From Mycolicibacterium mageritense (GTDB lineage: Bacteria > Actinomycetota > Actinomycetes > Mycobacteriales > Mycobacteriaceae), in assembly GCF_010727475.1 (NCBI RefSeq), contig NZ_AP022567.1, positions 2,852,001 to 2,916,000 on the forward strand: DNA of 64,000 nt, in the 5' to 3' direction. Shown piece after piece: positions 25,543 to 34,059 of the stretch. Under the pieces are notes generated by a model, which did no database searches, was not told where the DNA came from, and was given only the letters and a program-made list of their open reading frames with translations. Made by a program: the position numbers and the translations under genes. Position 1 is the first letter of the stretch, and every line of letters starts with the position of its first letter.

Positions 25543-26886
25543 ATGACCGAAACAGTGACCGCTGTAGACCCAGTTCGCCCCGCCACCCTCAGGATCCCGC
25601 CCGCGCCGAAGATCCCCCGGCTGCTGCAGGGCATAGCGTTCGCCGCAAACCGGCGGTGGGTGGTCAAACAGCTCACCCCGCGGTACGGCGACATCTTCAC
25701 GCTGAGCATCCCCGTGTTCGGGCGGACCGCGATCGTGGCCGACGCGCAACTGGCCAAGCAGCTGTTCGTCGCCAACACCGACGACGTCGGCAACATCCAG
25801 CCCAACCTGAGCCGCATTCTCGGCTCTGGCTCGGTGTTCGCGCTCGACGGCACCGACCACCGCCGCAGGCGCAAGCTGCTCACGCCGCCGTTTCATGGCA
25901 AGAGCATCAAGAACTACGAGCGCATCTTCGAAGAGGAAACCCTGCGGGAATCCGCGAATTGGCCCGAGGGTCAGGAGTTCGAGACGCTCGAACCGATGAT
26001 GCGGATCACGCTCAACGCGATCCTGCGGGCCGTGTTCGGCGCGGACGGTGAACAGCTCGACGAACTGCGCCGCATCATCCCGCCGTGGGTCACGCTGGGC
26101 TCACGCCTGGCCGTGCTGCCGACCCCGACCCGGACCTACGGCCGGTTCAGCCCGTGGGGGCGGCTCGCCGAATACCGCAGGCAATACGACGCGGTCATCA
26201 GCCGGTTGATCGACCGCGTCGAGAACGACCCGGCCTTCGATCAGCGTGACGACATCTTGGCGCTGCTCCTGCGCAGCACGTACGAAGACGGTTCGCCGAT
26301 GTCGCGCAAGGACATCGGCGATGAGCTGCTGACGCTCCTGGCCGCCGGGCACGAGACCACCGCGTCGACGCTCGGCTGGGCATTCGAGCGGATCAGCCGC
26401 CACCCCGAGGTGCTGGCCCAGCTCGTCGCCGAAGCCGCGACCGACGGCAATGAATACCGGCAGGCAACGATTCTCGAGGTGCAGCGCGCCCGTACCGTCA
26501 TCGATTTCGCGGGCCGCCACGTGTACGCGCCGTCGTTCCGGCTCGGCGACTGGGACATTCCGCGGGGCTACTCGATCGTCGTCGCGATCTCCCAGATCCA
26601 GGAACGCGCCGACGAGTTTCCCGATCCCGAGCGCTTCGACCCGCAACGGTTCATCGGCAGCAGGCCCGGCCTGGGCTGGATTCCCTTCGGCGGCGGCACC
26701 CGCCGCTGCGTCGGCGCCGCATTCGCCAACGTCGAGATGGACGTCGTGTTGCGAACGGTGTTGCGCCACTTCGTCATCGAGACCACGAGCGCACCGGGGG
26801 AGAAGGTGCATTCCCGCGGCGTGGCCTATACGCCCAAGGCCGGCGGGCGCATCGTCATGCGGCGACGCGCGACGCCGTTGGCCTGA
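25543..26886 (+). CDS. cyp138: cytochrome P450, CYP138 family
   Basis: 447 aa heme monooxygenase. I-helix AAGHETTAS, ExxR in ILEVQRAR, and heme loop FGGGTRRCVGAAFA with the Cys thiolate. Very similar along its length to M. tuberculosis CYP138 (Rv0136), including GNIQPNLSR and PPFHGKSMKNYE-like segments. Natural substrate of CYP138 is not known to me. ATG at 25543 with GGAG 5 bases upstream. Flanked by its TetR and by msrA, as in M. tuberculosis. Confidence 0.94.
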   Translation: MTETVTAVDPVRPATLRIPPAPKIPRLLQGIAFAANRRWVVKQLTPRYGDIFTLSIPVFGRTAIVADAQLAKQLFVANTDDVGNIQPNLSRILGSGSVFALDGTDHRRRRKLLTPPFHGKSIKNYERIFEEETLRESANWPEGQEFETLEPMMRITLNAILRAVFGADGEQLDELRRIIPPWVTLGSRLAVLPTPTRTYGRFSPWGRLAEYRRQYDAVISRLIDRVENDPAFDQRDDILALLLRSTYEDGSPMSRKDIGDELLTLLAAGHETTASTLGWAFERISRHPEVLAQLVAEAATDGNEYRQATILEVQRARTVIDFAGRHVYAPSFRLGDWDIPRGYSIVVAISQIQERADEFPDPERFDPQRFIGSRPGLGWIPFGGGTRRCVGAAFANVEMDVVLRTVLRHFVIETTSAPGEKVHSRGVAYTPKAGGRIVMRRRATPLA

Positions 26887-26888
26887 CG

Positions 26889-27404
26889 CTACTGGTTGGC
26901 GGTCTGCCGCTTGGGCAGCTTCCAGCCCGGGCGCGGGAAGTGGCACGTGTACCCGTTCGGGTAGTGCACCAGATAGTCCTGGTGTTCGGGCTCGGCCTCC
27001 CAGAAATCGACCGCCGGGGTCACCTCGGTGACCACCTTGCCCGGCCACAGCCCGGACGCGTCGACATCGGCGATGGTGTCCAGCGCGATGCGCTTCTGGT
27101 CCTCGTCGAGGTAGAAGATCGCCGAACGGTAGCTGGTGCCGACGTCATTGCCCTGCCGATCCTTGGTCGACGGATCGTGGATCTGGAAGAAGAACTCCAG
27201 CAGCGCGCGGTAATCGGTCTGGGCCGGGTCGTAGATGATCTCCACGGCCTCGGCGTGACCGGGATGGTTGCGGTAGGTCGGGTGGTCGTTGCGTCCGCCG
27301 GTATAACCCACGCGCGTCGAGATCACCCCGGGCTGCTTACGGATCAGATCCTGCATGCCCCAGAAGCAGCCGCCCGCGAGAATCGCCGTGGCGTAGTTGG
27401 TCAT
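26889..27404 (-). CDS. msrA: peptide methionine sulfoxide reductase A
   Basis: Reduces S-methionine sulfoxide in proteins. 171 aa with the catalytic GGCFWG (Cys13) and a C-terminal recycling Cys in GYTCHFPRP. The GYTGG, HAEAVEIIYDP and FFQIHDPST segments are family signatures. Preceded by AAGGAGAT. It ends 2 bases from the convergent cyp138, the same neighbour as Rv0137c in M. tuberculosis. Confidence 0.96.
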   Translation of the reverse strand: MTNYATAILAGGCFWGMQDLIRKQPGVISTRVGYTGGRNDHPTYRNHPGHAEAVEIIYDPAQTDYRALLEFFFQIHDPSTKDRQGNDVGTSYRSAIFYLDEDQKRIALDTIADVDASGLWPGKVVTEVTPAVDFWEAEPEHQDYLVHYPNGYTCHFPRPGWKLPKRQTANQ

Positions 27405-27462
27405 GAGCGCTCATCTCCTTTGCCGTCCACCACATTGTGCTCCGCCCACTACCGTGGGGCAC

Positions 27463-27858
27463 ATGCGTCTAGCTGTAACCGCAGCGCTGGGCTGTTTACT
27501 CCTGGCCGGCGCACCGATGGCCGCCGCCGAGCCGGTGAACCCGCCGGAGGTGCCGCCGGACCCCTCACGAACGGTGTTCGTCGACAACCCCGCGATCGTC
27601 GCCCCGCACGTCACCCGTGTCGAGTCGTGGACCCGCAGCGGCGACGGACTTGCGGTCAACTTCACCGCGGGTACCCCGGACTGCTTCGGTGTGCACGTCA
27701 CCGCGCACGAGACCCCGGAGGCGGTCACGGTGCAGCTGAGAGGCGGGACGCCGCCCGAATCGGTCGGCCGGATGTGCATAGCCCTGGCCGTCGCGGGAAC
27801 GGTCGACGTGCCGCTGCGGGAACCGCTGGGCAACCGGGCCGTGCTCGTCGACGACTGA
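27463..27858 (+). CDS. small secreted protein
   Basis: 131 aa. Signal peptide (MRLAVTAALGCLLLAGAPMAAAEP, cleaved after AAA near residue 22) then a Pro-rich start and a beta-rich mature domain with two Cys (CFGVHVTA and MCIALAVAG) that could form a disulfide once exported. ATG at 27463 chosen because it gives the clean signal peptide. No family recognised. Inserted between msrA and the NTF2-like gene relative to the M. tuberculosis order. Confidence 0.8.
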   Translation: MRLAVTAALGCLLLAGAPMAAAEPVNPPEVPPDPSRTVFVDNPAIVAPHVTRVESWTRSGDGLAVNFTAGTPDCFGVHVTAHETPEAVTVQLRGGTPPESVGRMCIALAVAGTVDVPLREPLGNRAVLVDD

Positions 27859-27878
27859 CAACCCTCGACAAACGTCAA

Positions 27879-27892
27879 TAGAACGTGTTCTA
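27879..27892. promoter_or_regulatory. KstR-type box
   Basis: TAGAAC, GT, GTTCTA: matches the mycobacterial KstR motif TNNAACNNGTTNNA, including the usual outer A/T. It ends 8 bases upstream of the GTG of the NTF2-like gene, a repressor position. Confidence 0.7.
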
Positions 27893-27900
27893 GTTCTGGG

Positions 27901-28416
27901 GTGGGCAAGACGTTCAGCACCGCCGAGCTGGCGGCCGCGTTCGCGACGTTCGAACAGACCGTGGACCGGGCCGCGCAGACCAAGGACTGGGACGTGTGGG
28001 TCGAGCACTACACGCCCGACGTCGACTACATCGAGCACGCGGCGGGCACGATGAAGGGCCGCGAACAGGTACGCGCCTGGATCTGGAAGACCATGACCGC
28101 CTTCCCCGGCAGCTACATGACGGCATTCCCGTCACTCTGGTCGGTGATCGACGAGCCGACCGGACGCATCATCTGCGAACTGGACAACCCGATGGTCGAC
28201 CCCGGTGACGGGACCGTCATCAGCGCCACCAACATCTCGATCATCACCTACGCCGGTGACGGGCTGTGGTCGCGGCAAGAGGACATCTACAACCCGCTGC
28301 GATTCGTGGCCGCGGGCATGAAGTGGTGTCGCAAGGCCAAAGAACTCGGGACGCTGACCGACGAGGCGGAGGCCTGGATGGAAAAGATGGGACACCAGAT
28401 GGGGGCGGCACGATGA
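27901..28416 (+). CDS. NTF2-like / SnoaL-type protein (Rv0138-like)
   Basis: 171 aa, GTG start. The cone-shaped NTF2 fold is suggested by ELAAAFATFEQTVDRA, DWDVWVEHYTPDVDYIEHA and the later SIITYAGDGLWSRQEDIYNP. Members include ketosteroid isomerase and polyketide cyclases, so a steroid or lipid ligand is plausible. Coupled by ATGA overlap to an HSD-like reductase gene and preceded by a KstR-type box; both point to steroid metabolism, by inference only. Confidence 0.87.
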   Translation: MGKTFSTAELAAAFATFEQTVDRAAQTKDWDVWVEHYTPDVDYIEHAAGTMKGREQVRAWIWKTMTAFPGSYMTAFPSLWSVIDEPTGRIICELDNPMVDPGDGTVISATNISIITYAGDGLWSRQEDIYNPLRFVAAGMKWCRKAKELGTLTDEAEAWMEKMGHQMGAAR

Positions 28417-29429
28417 CGGCGCTGGTGATCGGGGCCAACGGCTACCTCGGCTCGCACGTGGCCAGGCTGCTCGTCGAAGACGGCGAAGACGTCCGGGTGA
28501 TGGTGCGGGCCGGCGCCAACACGATCGGAATCGACGACCTCGACGTCACCCGGTTCGAGGGCGACATCTTCAGCGACGACGTGCTGCGCGCCGCGATGAC
28601 CGGTGCCGACGTGATCTACTACTGCGTCGTCGACACGCGCGGCTGGTTGCGTGATCCTTCGCCGCTGTTCCGTACCAACGTCGAGGGCACCCGCAACGTC
28701 CTGGACATCGCGGTGGAACCCGAGATCGCAGCCGGCCTCAAACGCTTCGTGTTCACCAGCAGCTACGCGACCGTCGGCCGCAAGCGCGGCAAGGTGGCAG
28801 ACGAGGACGACATCGTCAGCGACAAGGGGCTGACCCCGTACGTGCGATCTCGCGTGCAGGCCGAGAAACTCGTGCTGAGCTACGCGCGGGAGCGTGGGCT
28901 GCCCGCGGTGGCGATGTGTGTATCGACCACCTACGGCGGACGGGACTGGGGCCGCACCCCGCACGGCGCGATCATCGCCGGTGCGGCGTTCGGCAAGCTG
29001 CCGTTCGTCATGCGCGGCATCGAACTGGAGGCCGTCGGTGTCAACGACGCGGCCCGCGCCCTGATCCTCGCCGCGGACAAGGGCCGCGTCGGCGAGCGCT
29101 ATCTGATCTCGGAGAAGATGATCAGCAACGCCGAGGTGGCGCGAATCGCGGCCGAGGCCGCGGGCGTCGCGCCGCCCGCGAAATCGATCCCCCTGCCCGT
29201 CACCTACTTGCTCGCGGCCCTCGGCACCCTCAAGGGCAAGCTCAAGCGCACCGACGAGCGGCTGTCGCTGGCCTCGCTGCGGCTGATGCGCGCGGAAGCC
29301 CCGGTGGACCACAGCAAGGCCGAACGTGAACTCGGTTGGCGCCCAAGCCCGGTCGAGGATTCGGTGGCCGAGGCCGCGAAGTTCTGGGTGGGTGTGCGCG
29401 CCGCCAAACGCCAGGCCAAGGCGGGCTGA
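28413..29429 (+). CDS. NAD(P)-dependent epimerase / 3-beta-HSD-like reductase (Rv0139-like)
   Basis: 338 aa extended short-chain dehydrogenase. N-terminal Rossmann motif VIGANGYLGSHVA, a YxxxK-type active site (TPYVRSRVQAEKL has Tyr but the Lys position is shifted, which is unusual) and SSYATVG as catalytic Ser/Thr region. ATG overlaps the upstream stop. Related enzymes act on steroids, dihydroflavonols or sugars. The coupling to an NTF2-like protein under a KstR-type box favours a steroid role. Confidence 0.88.
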   Translation: MTALVIGANGYLGSHVARLLVEDGEDVRVMVRAGANTIGIDDLDVTRFEGDIFSDDVLRAAMTGADVIYYCVVDTRGWLRDPSPLFRTNVEGTRNVLDIAVEPEIAAGLKRFVFTSSYATVGRKRGKVADEDDIVSDKGLTPYVRSRVQAEKLVLSYARERGLPAVAMCVSTTYGGRDWGRTPHGAIIAGAAFGKLPFVMRGIELEAVGVNDAARALILAADKGRVGERYLISEKMISNAEVARIAAEAAGVAPPAKSIPLPVTYLLAALGTLKGKLKRTDERLSLASLRLMRAEAPVDHSKAERELGWRPSPVEDSVAEAAKFWVGVRAAKRQAKAG

Positions 29430-29493
29430 ACACCACGCCGAAGGGTGTTAAGCGCTTGTGCCGCAGCGCTATTGCGGGGCTAGCCTGGCGGGT

Positions 29494-30321
29494 ATGACCG
29501 ACAGACTGAAAGTCGACCTCAGCGGCGCACCGCAGACGATGCTCGCGACCTTCTACGCCAAGGCCCTCGACGCCGACCTGCCCAAGCCGATCCTGGGGGA
29601 CCAGCTCGCGAAGGAGATCGCCGAGCGCATCGACTACGACTGGTCGCGCACCACCATGACACCGGACCGGTCGCCGGCGGTGACCACCCGGTCGGCACAC
29701 TTCGACAACTGGACCCGCCAGTTCCTGGCCGCACATCCCGAAGCCGTTGTGCTGCACCTGGGTTGCGGTCTCGACGGCCGGTTCTTCCGGTTGCGGCCCG
29801 GGCCGGGCGTGCAGTGGTACGACGTCGACTATCCCGACGTGGCCACGCTGCGTGAACAGCTCTATCCGACCGCCGAGAACTACCACGTCGTGTCCGCATC
29901 GGTCACGGATCCGGCCTGGCTCGCCGACATCCCCACCGACCGGCCCGTGCTGGCCATCGGCGAAGGGCTGACCATGTACCTGACCCAGGCCGACGGCGTC
30001 GCGCTGCTGCGCCGCATCGTCGACCACTTCGGCAGTGGGGAACTGCAATTCGACGCGTTCAACTCGCTCGGCATCAAGACCCAGTGGAGCAACGCCGTGG
30101 TGCGGCGCTCGGGCGCGACGCTGTACTGGGCGATCAACAAGCCCGAGGACATCCTCTCCGCCGTGCCCGGCACTCGCCTGCTGGCGTGGGTGTCGCCGTT
30201 CGACACCGCCGAGTTCGATCTGGTCCAGCCCGCCTATCGGATATTGGCGCGCGTGATGTCGGTGCTGAGCGCGACCAAGTACATGGCGCAGTACCACCGC
30301 TACGCGTTCGGCCGCCCGTGA
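29494..30321 (+). CDS. class I SAM methyltransferase, leucine-carboxyl-methyltransferase-like
   Basis: 275 aa. LHLGCGLDGRFFRL is the SAM-binding motif of the PPM1/TcmP-like group, with VQWYDVDYPDV and VLAIGEGLTMYL following. The N-terminal TTRSAHFDNWTRQFL is the typical LCM cap. ATG at 29494 chosen; the frame opens 12 codons earlier. Substrates of bacterial members are mostly polyketide or small acids. A bidirectional terminator hairpin follows directly. Confidence 0.88.
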   Translation: MTDRLKVDLSGAPQTMLATFYAKALDADLPKPILGDQLAKEIAERIDYDWSRTTMTPDRSPAVTTRSAHFDNWTRQFLAAHPEAVVLHLGCGLDGRFFRLRPGPGVQWYDVDYPDVATLREQLYPTAENYHVVSASVTDPAWLADIPTDRPVLAIGEGLTMYLTQADGVALLRRIVDHFGSGELQFDAFNSLGIKTQWSNAVVRRSGATLYWAINKPEDILSAVPGTRLLAWVSPFDTAEFDLVQPAYRILARVMSVLSATKYMAQYHRYAFGRP

Positions 30322-30325
30322 ACGC

Positions 30326-30359
30326 CAAGAGGGGCACCCCGGCCGGGATGCCCCTCTTG
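30326..30359. terminator. bidirectional terminator hairpin
   Basis: Eleven-base perfect arms CAAGAGGGGCA and TGCCCCTCTTG around a 12-base loop, between the convergent methyltransferase and the small secreted-protein gene. The hairpin ends in a short T or A run on both strands. Confidence 0.82.
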
Positions 30360-30370
30360 AGTTGCTGACC

Positions 30371-30580
30371 TCAGCGGCCGCTGTGGCGCACGGTGTTGTC
30401 GACCTTGGGCGCGGTGGCCTTGGGCTGGATCTGATCCAGCCAACCCAGGTGATCGACTCCGGCCGAGATCGTGGTCGAAGAGACCGGCGCTGGTGCGGCG
30501 GCCTGGGCCGGGGCGGCCAGGCCCACGATGGCGGCGCTCAGTCCACTGGCGGCGATGACGGCGAATCCGAACTTCTTCAT
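30371..30580 (-). CDS. small secreted protein
   Basis: 69 aa. Signal peptide MKKFGFAVIAASGLSAAIVG, cleaved after AQA or AAA near residue 28-30, leaves about 40 residues with no Cys and no known motif. Good ribosome site (GAGGAGGAG). Its upstream region has the same 21-bp-period element as the 96 aa secreted-protein gene at 18.9 kb, although the mature sequences are not obviously alike. Confidence 0.8.
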   Translation of the reverse strand: MKKFGFAVIAASGLSAAIVGLAAPAQAAAPAPVSSTTISAGVDHLGWLDQIQPKATAPKVDNTVRHSGR

Positions 30581-30668
30581 TTTGCTCTCCTCCTCATATC
30601 CGGTGTGGCTGCCCTTGCGGGTGATCCGTACCGGTCTGACTGTCTAAACAGCGAGGTCAGAGGGATAA

Positions 30669-30699
30669 TTCCGGTGGCAGAAATTGATCGACGGATGGC
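30669..30699 (-). promoter_or_regulatory. 21-bp-period regulatory element, copy B
   Basis: Plus-strand GGTGGCAGAAATTGA followed 21 bases later by GGATGGCAGAAA. Matches copy A at 27 of 31 bases. It ends 89 bases upstream of the 69 aa secreted-protein gene; a TCTGACCT stretch nearer the gene is also shared with copy A. Confidence 0.65.
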
Positions 30700-30713
30700 A
30701 GAAAGAAGTATGT

Positions 30714-31184
30714 TCAGCCCGTCTCAACGGGGCCGCGGAGGCCGAGTACCGGTTGTCTGGGCCCGCCGCGATTGAACTCCGGACACCACGGGGAATGCCC
30801 GTCTCTGTCATGCCAGACGAGTTGGAGTGCCCGAAGGTCGGGACCGCACATCCGCACCGCGAATCCCATGTGTGCGGTCGGCTCGGCCACTGCGACGAAC
30901 TCGGCGAACCAGCCGTCCGGCAGCGACATGGTGTCGCCGGCAGCGGGGACGCACTTATGGACCAGGTAGCCGGCGACCGTGTTCAGCAGCCGCAGCGATG
31001 TCTCCGGGGGCAGGCCGGTGACCAGTAGCTCGGGCAAGCCGACTTCGCTCAGCCCGATGGTGTAGCCGAACGGCGAGCGACCCTCGACGTACTGCACGGT
31101 CCAGCCACACTTGGCGATCTGCCGCCGCAGGATGTCCAGATAGTCCTGCGTTGTCGCCTGCGGATGGTCGCACAACCAGCACAT
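30714..31184 (-). CDS. DUF4262 protein
   Basis: 156 aa, ATG at 31184. Starts with a CxxC motif (MCWLCDHP) and contains GYTIGLSEVGLPELLVTG and a later WHDRDGHSPW, the hallmark pattern of DUF4262. Function unknown. The next gene is divergent; the region downstream holds copy B of the 21-bp element. Confidence 0.85.
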   Translation of the reverse strand: MCWLCDHPQATTQDYLDILRRQIAKCGWTVQYVEGRSPFGYTIGLSEVGLPELLVTGLPPETSLRLLNTVAGYLVHKCVPAAGDTMSLPDGWFAEFVAVAEPTAHMGFAVRMCGPDLRALQLVWHDRDGHSPWCPEFNRGGPRQPVLGLRGPVETG

Positions 31185-31264
31185 TGCCGACTCCTTCGAT
31201 CACATGTTCGATTGCTTATGTCATCATGCTCCCGCAGTCCGACAAGTCTTGACAGAATCTGGCG

Positions 31265-32638
31265 GTGCCCAAAACCGTGAACGGTCAGGTCTCCCATTGG
31301 TTCGACGCGATTCCCGCATATCGCCCGGCGCTGCCGGGAGATCGCGACGCCGACGTGTGCATCGTCGGCGCCGGTTACACCGGACTGTGGACGGCCTACT
31401 ACCTCAAAAAGGCTGACCCGACGCTGCGCATCGCCGTCCTGGAGGCCCGGTTCGCGGGGTTCGGCGCGTCGGGACGCAACGGCGGCTGGCTCTCGGGCTT
31501 GGCCCCCGGCGACCGGCACAAGCTCGCGAAGGCGCACGGCCGGGACCAGGTGCTGGCCTGGCAGCACGCGCTCAACGAGGCCGTCGACGAGGTCATCTCG
31601 GTGGCGGACCAGGAAGGCATCGACGCCGGTGCGGTCAAAGGCGGCACCATGGAGATCGCCCGCAACCCCGCGCAGGCCGCGCGGCTGGCCGACGCCCTCG
31701 CCGAAGAGCGCCGCTGGGGCAACGACGTCACCGAGCTGACGAAAGACGAAGCCGCACAGCGAATCCGGTTCGACGGGATGCTCGCGGCATTCCACAACCC
31801 GCACTGTGCCCGGATCCAGCCGGCGCGGCTGGCCCGCGGGCTGGCCGAAACCGTCGAGCGGCTCGGCGTCACCGTCTACGAGCAGTCGCCGGTGACCGAG
31901 ATCAGGCCGGGCGCCGCGGTCACCGCCAGGGGCACCGTGCGCGCCCCGATCGTCCTGCGCGCCACCGAGGGGTTCACGCCCGCGCTCCCCGGCCTGCGGC
32001 GGCGCTGGCTGCCGATGAACAGCTCGATGATCGCCACCGCGCCGATCCCGGCCGACCGGTGGGACGAAATCGGCTGGGAAGCACGCGAAACCGTCGGCGA
32101 CGCGGCACACGGTTTCTTCTACGCGCAGCGCACCGTCGACGACCGCATCGCGATCGGCGGCCGCAGCGTGCCGTACCGGTACGCGTCGCGCACCGACAAG
32201 GACGGCCGGGTGCCGGCCAAGACCATCACGCTGCTGACCGATGTGCTGCACACGATCCTGCCGCAGATCCGCGACATCCCCATCGCGCACGGATGGTGCG
32301 GAGTGCTGGCCGTGCCGCGTGACTGGCAGGCCGGGGTGGCCCTGGACCGGATCACCGGATTGGGTTGGGCCGGAGGTTATGTCGGCCACGGTGTGACCGC
32401 AACCAACCTGGCCGGCCGGACCCTGGCCGACCTGGTGCTGCGGCGGGACACCCCGATCACCCGACTGCCATGGGTCGGGCACGAGTCACGCACCTGGGAG
32501 CCCGAGCCGCTGCGCTGGCTCGGCGTGCGCGGCCTGTACATCGCCTACAAGCTGGCCGACCGGCACGAGGCCCGCGGCCGCGCGACGACGTCACCGATCG
32601 CGCGGATCGCCGACGTCATCACCGGCAAGCCGCACTAG
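31265..32638 (+). CDS. FAD-dependent oxidoreductase (DAO/glycine-oxidase-like)
   Basis: 457 aa. N-terminal FAD motif VCIVGAGYTGLWTAYYL near residue 30, followed by GFGASGRNGGWLSG, typical of the DAO family that oxidises amines and amino acids. C-terminal GLGWAGGYVGHGVTATNLAGR is the second FAD contact. GTG at 31265. Ends 4 bases into the convergent coiled-coil gene. Natural amine substrate unknown; puuB/gamma-glutamylputrescine oxidase types are close relatives. Confidence 0.88.
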   Translation: MPKTVNGQVSHWFDAIPAYRPALPGDRDADVCIVGAGYTGLWTAYYLKKADPTLRIAVLEARFAGFGASGRNGGWLSGLAPGDRHKLAKAHGRDQVLAWQHALNEAVDEVISVADQEGIDAGAVKGGTMEIARNPAQAARLADALAEERRWGNDVTELTKDEAAQRIRFDGMLAAFHNPHCARIQPARLARGLAETVERLGVTVYEQSPVTEIRPGAAVTARGTVRAPIVLRATEGFTPALPGLRRRWLPMNSSMIATAPIPADRWDEIGWEARETVGDAAHGFFYAQRTVDDRIAIGGRSVPYRYASRTDKDGRVPAKTITLLTDVLHTILPQIRDIPIAHGWCGVLAVPRDWQAGVALDRITGLGWAGGYVGHGVTATNLAGRTLADLVLRRDTPITRLPWVGHESRTWEPEPLRWLGVRGLYIAYKLADRHEARGRATTSPIARIADVITGKPH

Positions 32639-33078
32639 CGCGGGTTCTGGTCGTCGATCAACCGCTGAAGCAGTCCGGCGATGTGAGCCTGACCGGCGGC
32701 GGTCGCATCGAGCTTGCCGCGCATTTCGATGAACCCGGCGTCGACCTGTGCAAACCGCGTGTTCATCTCGGAGCGCAGACCCGCGAAGTCGGAGCGCAGG
32801 TCGGCGAAGTCGGCACGCATGGCATTGAAGCTCGCAGCGGTCGCTTTGCGGTGGTCGCCGACCTCGCCGCGCAGTTGGCCGACCTCGCCGCGCAGTTCGC
32901 CGACCTCGCCACGGATTGCTCGCACATCTGTGCTGAGCTCACTGACATCACGATCGGCGGCGCCGGCCAGAATGCGGGCCGCGGCGGCGTCCTGCTCACT
33001 GCTGCGTACCCGCTCGTTGAGCTTGCGGTTCTCCGATTCCAGCCTGGATACGCGATCGGCAAAATCGTCGGGTTCCAC
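32635..33078 (-). CDS. coiled-coil protein
   Basis: 147 aa, GTG start. Heptad-rich from residue 5 to about 140, with three near-identical GEVGELRG-type seven-residue repeats in the middle (IRGEVGELRGEVGQLRGEVG), which should form a continuous coiled coil. No membrane span or known domain. Function unknown. Overlaps the convergent oxidoreductase by 4 bases. Confidence 0.75.
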   Translation of the reverse strand: MEPDDFADRVSRLESENRKLNERVRSSEQDAAAARILAGAADRDVSELSTDVRAIRGEVGELRGEVGQLRGEVGDHRKATAASFNAMRADFADLRSDFAGLRSEMNTRFAQVDAGFIEMRGKLDATAAGQAHIAGLLQRLIDDQNPR

Positions 33079-33122
33079 GGTCCGAGCCTAACCGCATGCA
33101 CCGACCGCGGTGATCGGCTCTT

Positions 33123-33587
33123 TCAGCCGCCGGATTCGGCGCGCTCCTTGAGCCGTTGCAGGGTCAGCCTGATGTGCTCGGCGTTGGCGGCAGGCCGGTC
33201 GTGCACGCCCGTGCTCCACTCGGCGGGCTTCTTGATCCAGCCCGGCCGCCGATCCCACGTCGACTCGGTGACCGTGCATCCGCCCTCGGCCGCCGCGATG
33301 TCATATCGCCAGCGTGCGACGGGAATGAAACCCCCGGTCTTGACGTCGAACGCGAACGTCTTGCCGGGCTCGGCCTCGGTCACGGTGCAGGTCGTGGTCC
33401 AGGTCCGGGAGCCGTTGCGGTTGTGCCCTTTGAACACCGCGCCGGGTGCCACCGCGTTGCCTTTCTGCCACTGCATCGCGTGGGCTTCCTCGGCCAGCGA
33501 TGAGAGGGTCTGCAGGTCGGTGATCAGGGCATACACGTCTGCGGGGTCGGCGGCGATCGACACGGAAGCCGTTACGGGATCGGTCAT
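33123..33587 (-). CDS. SRPBCC-family (START-like) protein
   Basis: 154 aa. Starts with TDPVTASVSIAADPADVYALITD, the usual first strand and helix of the polyketide cyclase/dehydrase type, and contains TVTEAEPGKTFAFDVK and WRYDIAAAEGGCTVTES. The fold has a deep hydrophobic cavity, so a lipid or small ligand is likely. Very common in mycobacteria; no specific role assigned. Confidence 0.87.
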   Translation of the reverse strand: MTDPVTASVSIAADPADVYALITDLQTLSSLAEEAHAMQWQKGNAVAPGAVFKGHNRNGSRTWTTTCTVTEAEPGKTFAFDVKTGGFIPVARWRYDIAAAEGGCTVTESTWDRRPGWIKKPAEWSTGVHDRPAANAEHIRLTLQRLKERAESGG

Positions 33588-33687
33588 GAGCCGATCGTAG
33601 TGATCCGCGCTGCCTTCCCGATGAACCTCATATGGGCCTCGGGCCGCTCGACGGGAATACCTCGGCGCGGGTGGCGTTGTGACCTAG

Positions 33688-34050
33688 ATGACAAACCGTC
33701 CTGTGCTCGAGCCGACGGCCGAGCACCCCATCACCATCACGCCGACGGGCCGCCGCGTGACGGTCAGGGTCAACGGTGAGATCGTCGCCCAGTCCGACGA
33801 CGCCCTGACCCTGCAGGAGTCGACCTATCCCGCGGTGCAGTATCTGCCGCTCGGCGATGTGGTCGCGTCGGCGCTGACGCGAAGCGAGACGACGACGTAC
33901 TGCCCCTACAAGGGGGAGGCCTACTACTACCACGTAGGTGACGTGCAGGACGCCATCTGGACCTACGAGGAGCCGTACCCGGCCGTGGCCGAGATCGCCG
34001 GCCGGGTCGCGTTCTACACCGACAAGGCGGACGTCAGCGTCGCTCCATAA
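33688..34050 (+). CDS. DUF427 protein (Rv0140-like)
   Basis: 120 aa, single DUF427 domain: RVTVRVNGEIVAQSDDAL, TTTYCPYKGEAYYYHVG and AIWTYEEPYPA are family signatures. Followed after 9 bases by the AlkA-like gene, as in the Rv0140-Rv0142 region of M. tuberculosis. Function unknown. Confidence 0.9.
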   Translation: MTNRPVLEPTAEHPITITPTGRRVTVRVNGEIVAQSDDALTLQESTYPAVQYLPLGDVVASALTRSETTTYCPYKGEAYYYHVGDVQDAIWTYEEPYPAVAEIAGRVAFYTDKADVSVAP

Positions 34051-34059
34051 GCTGGTGCG

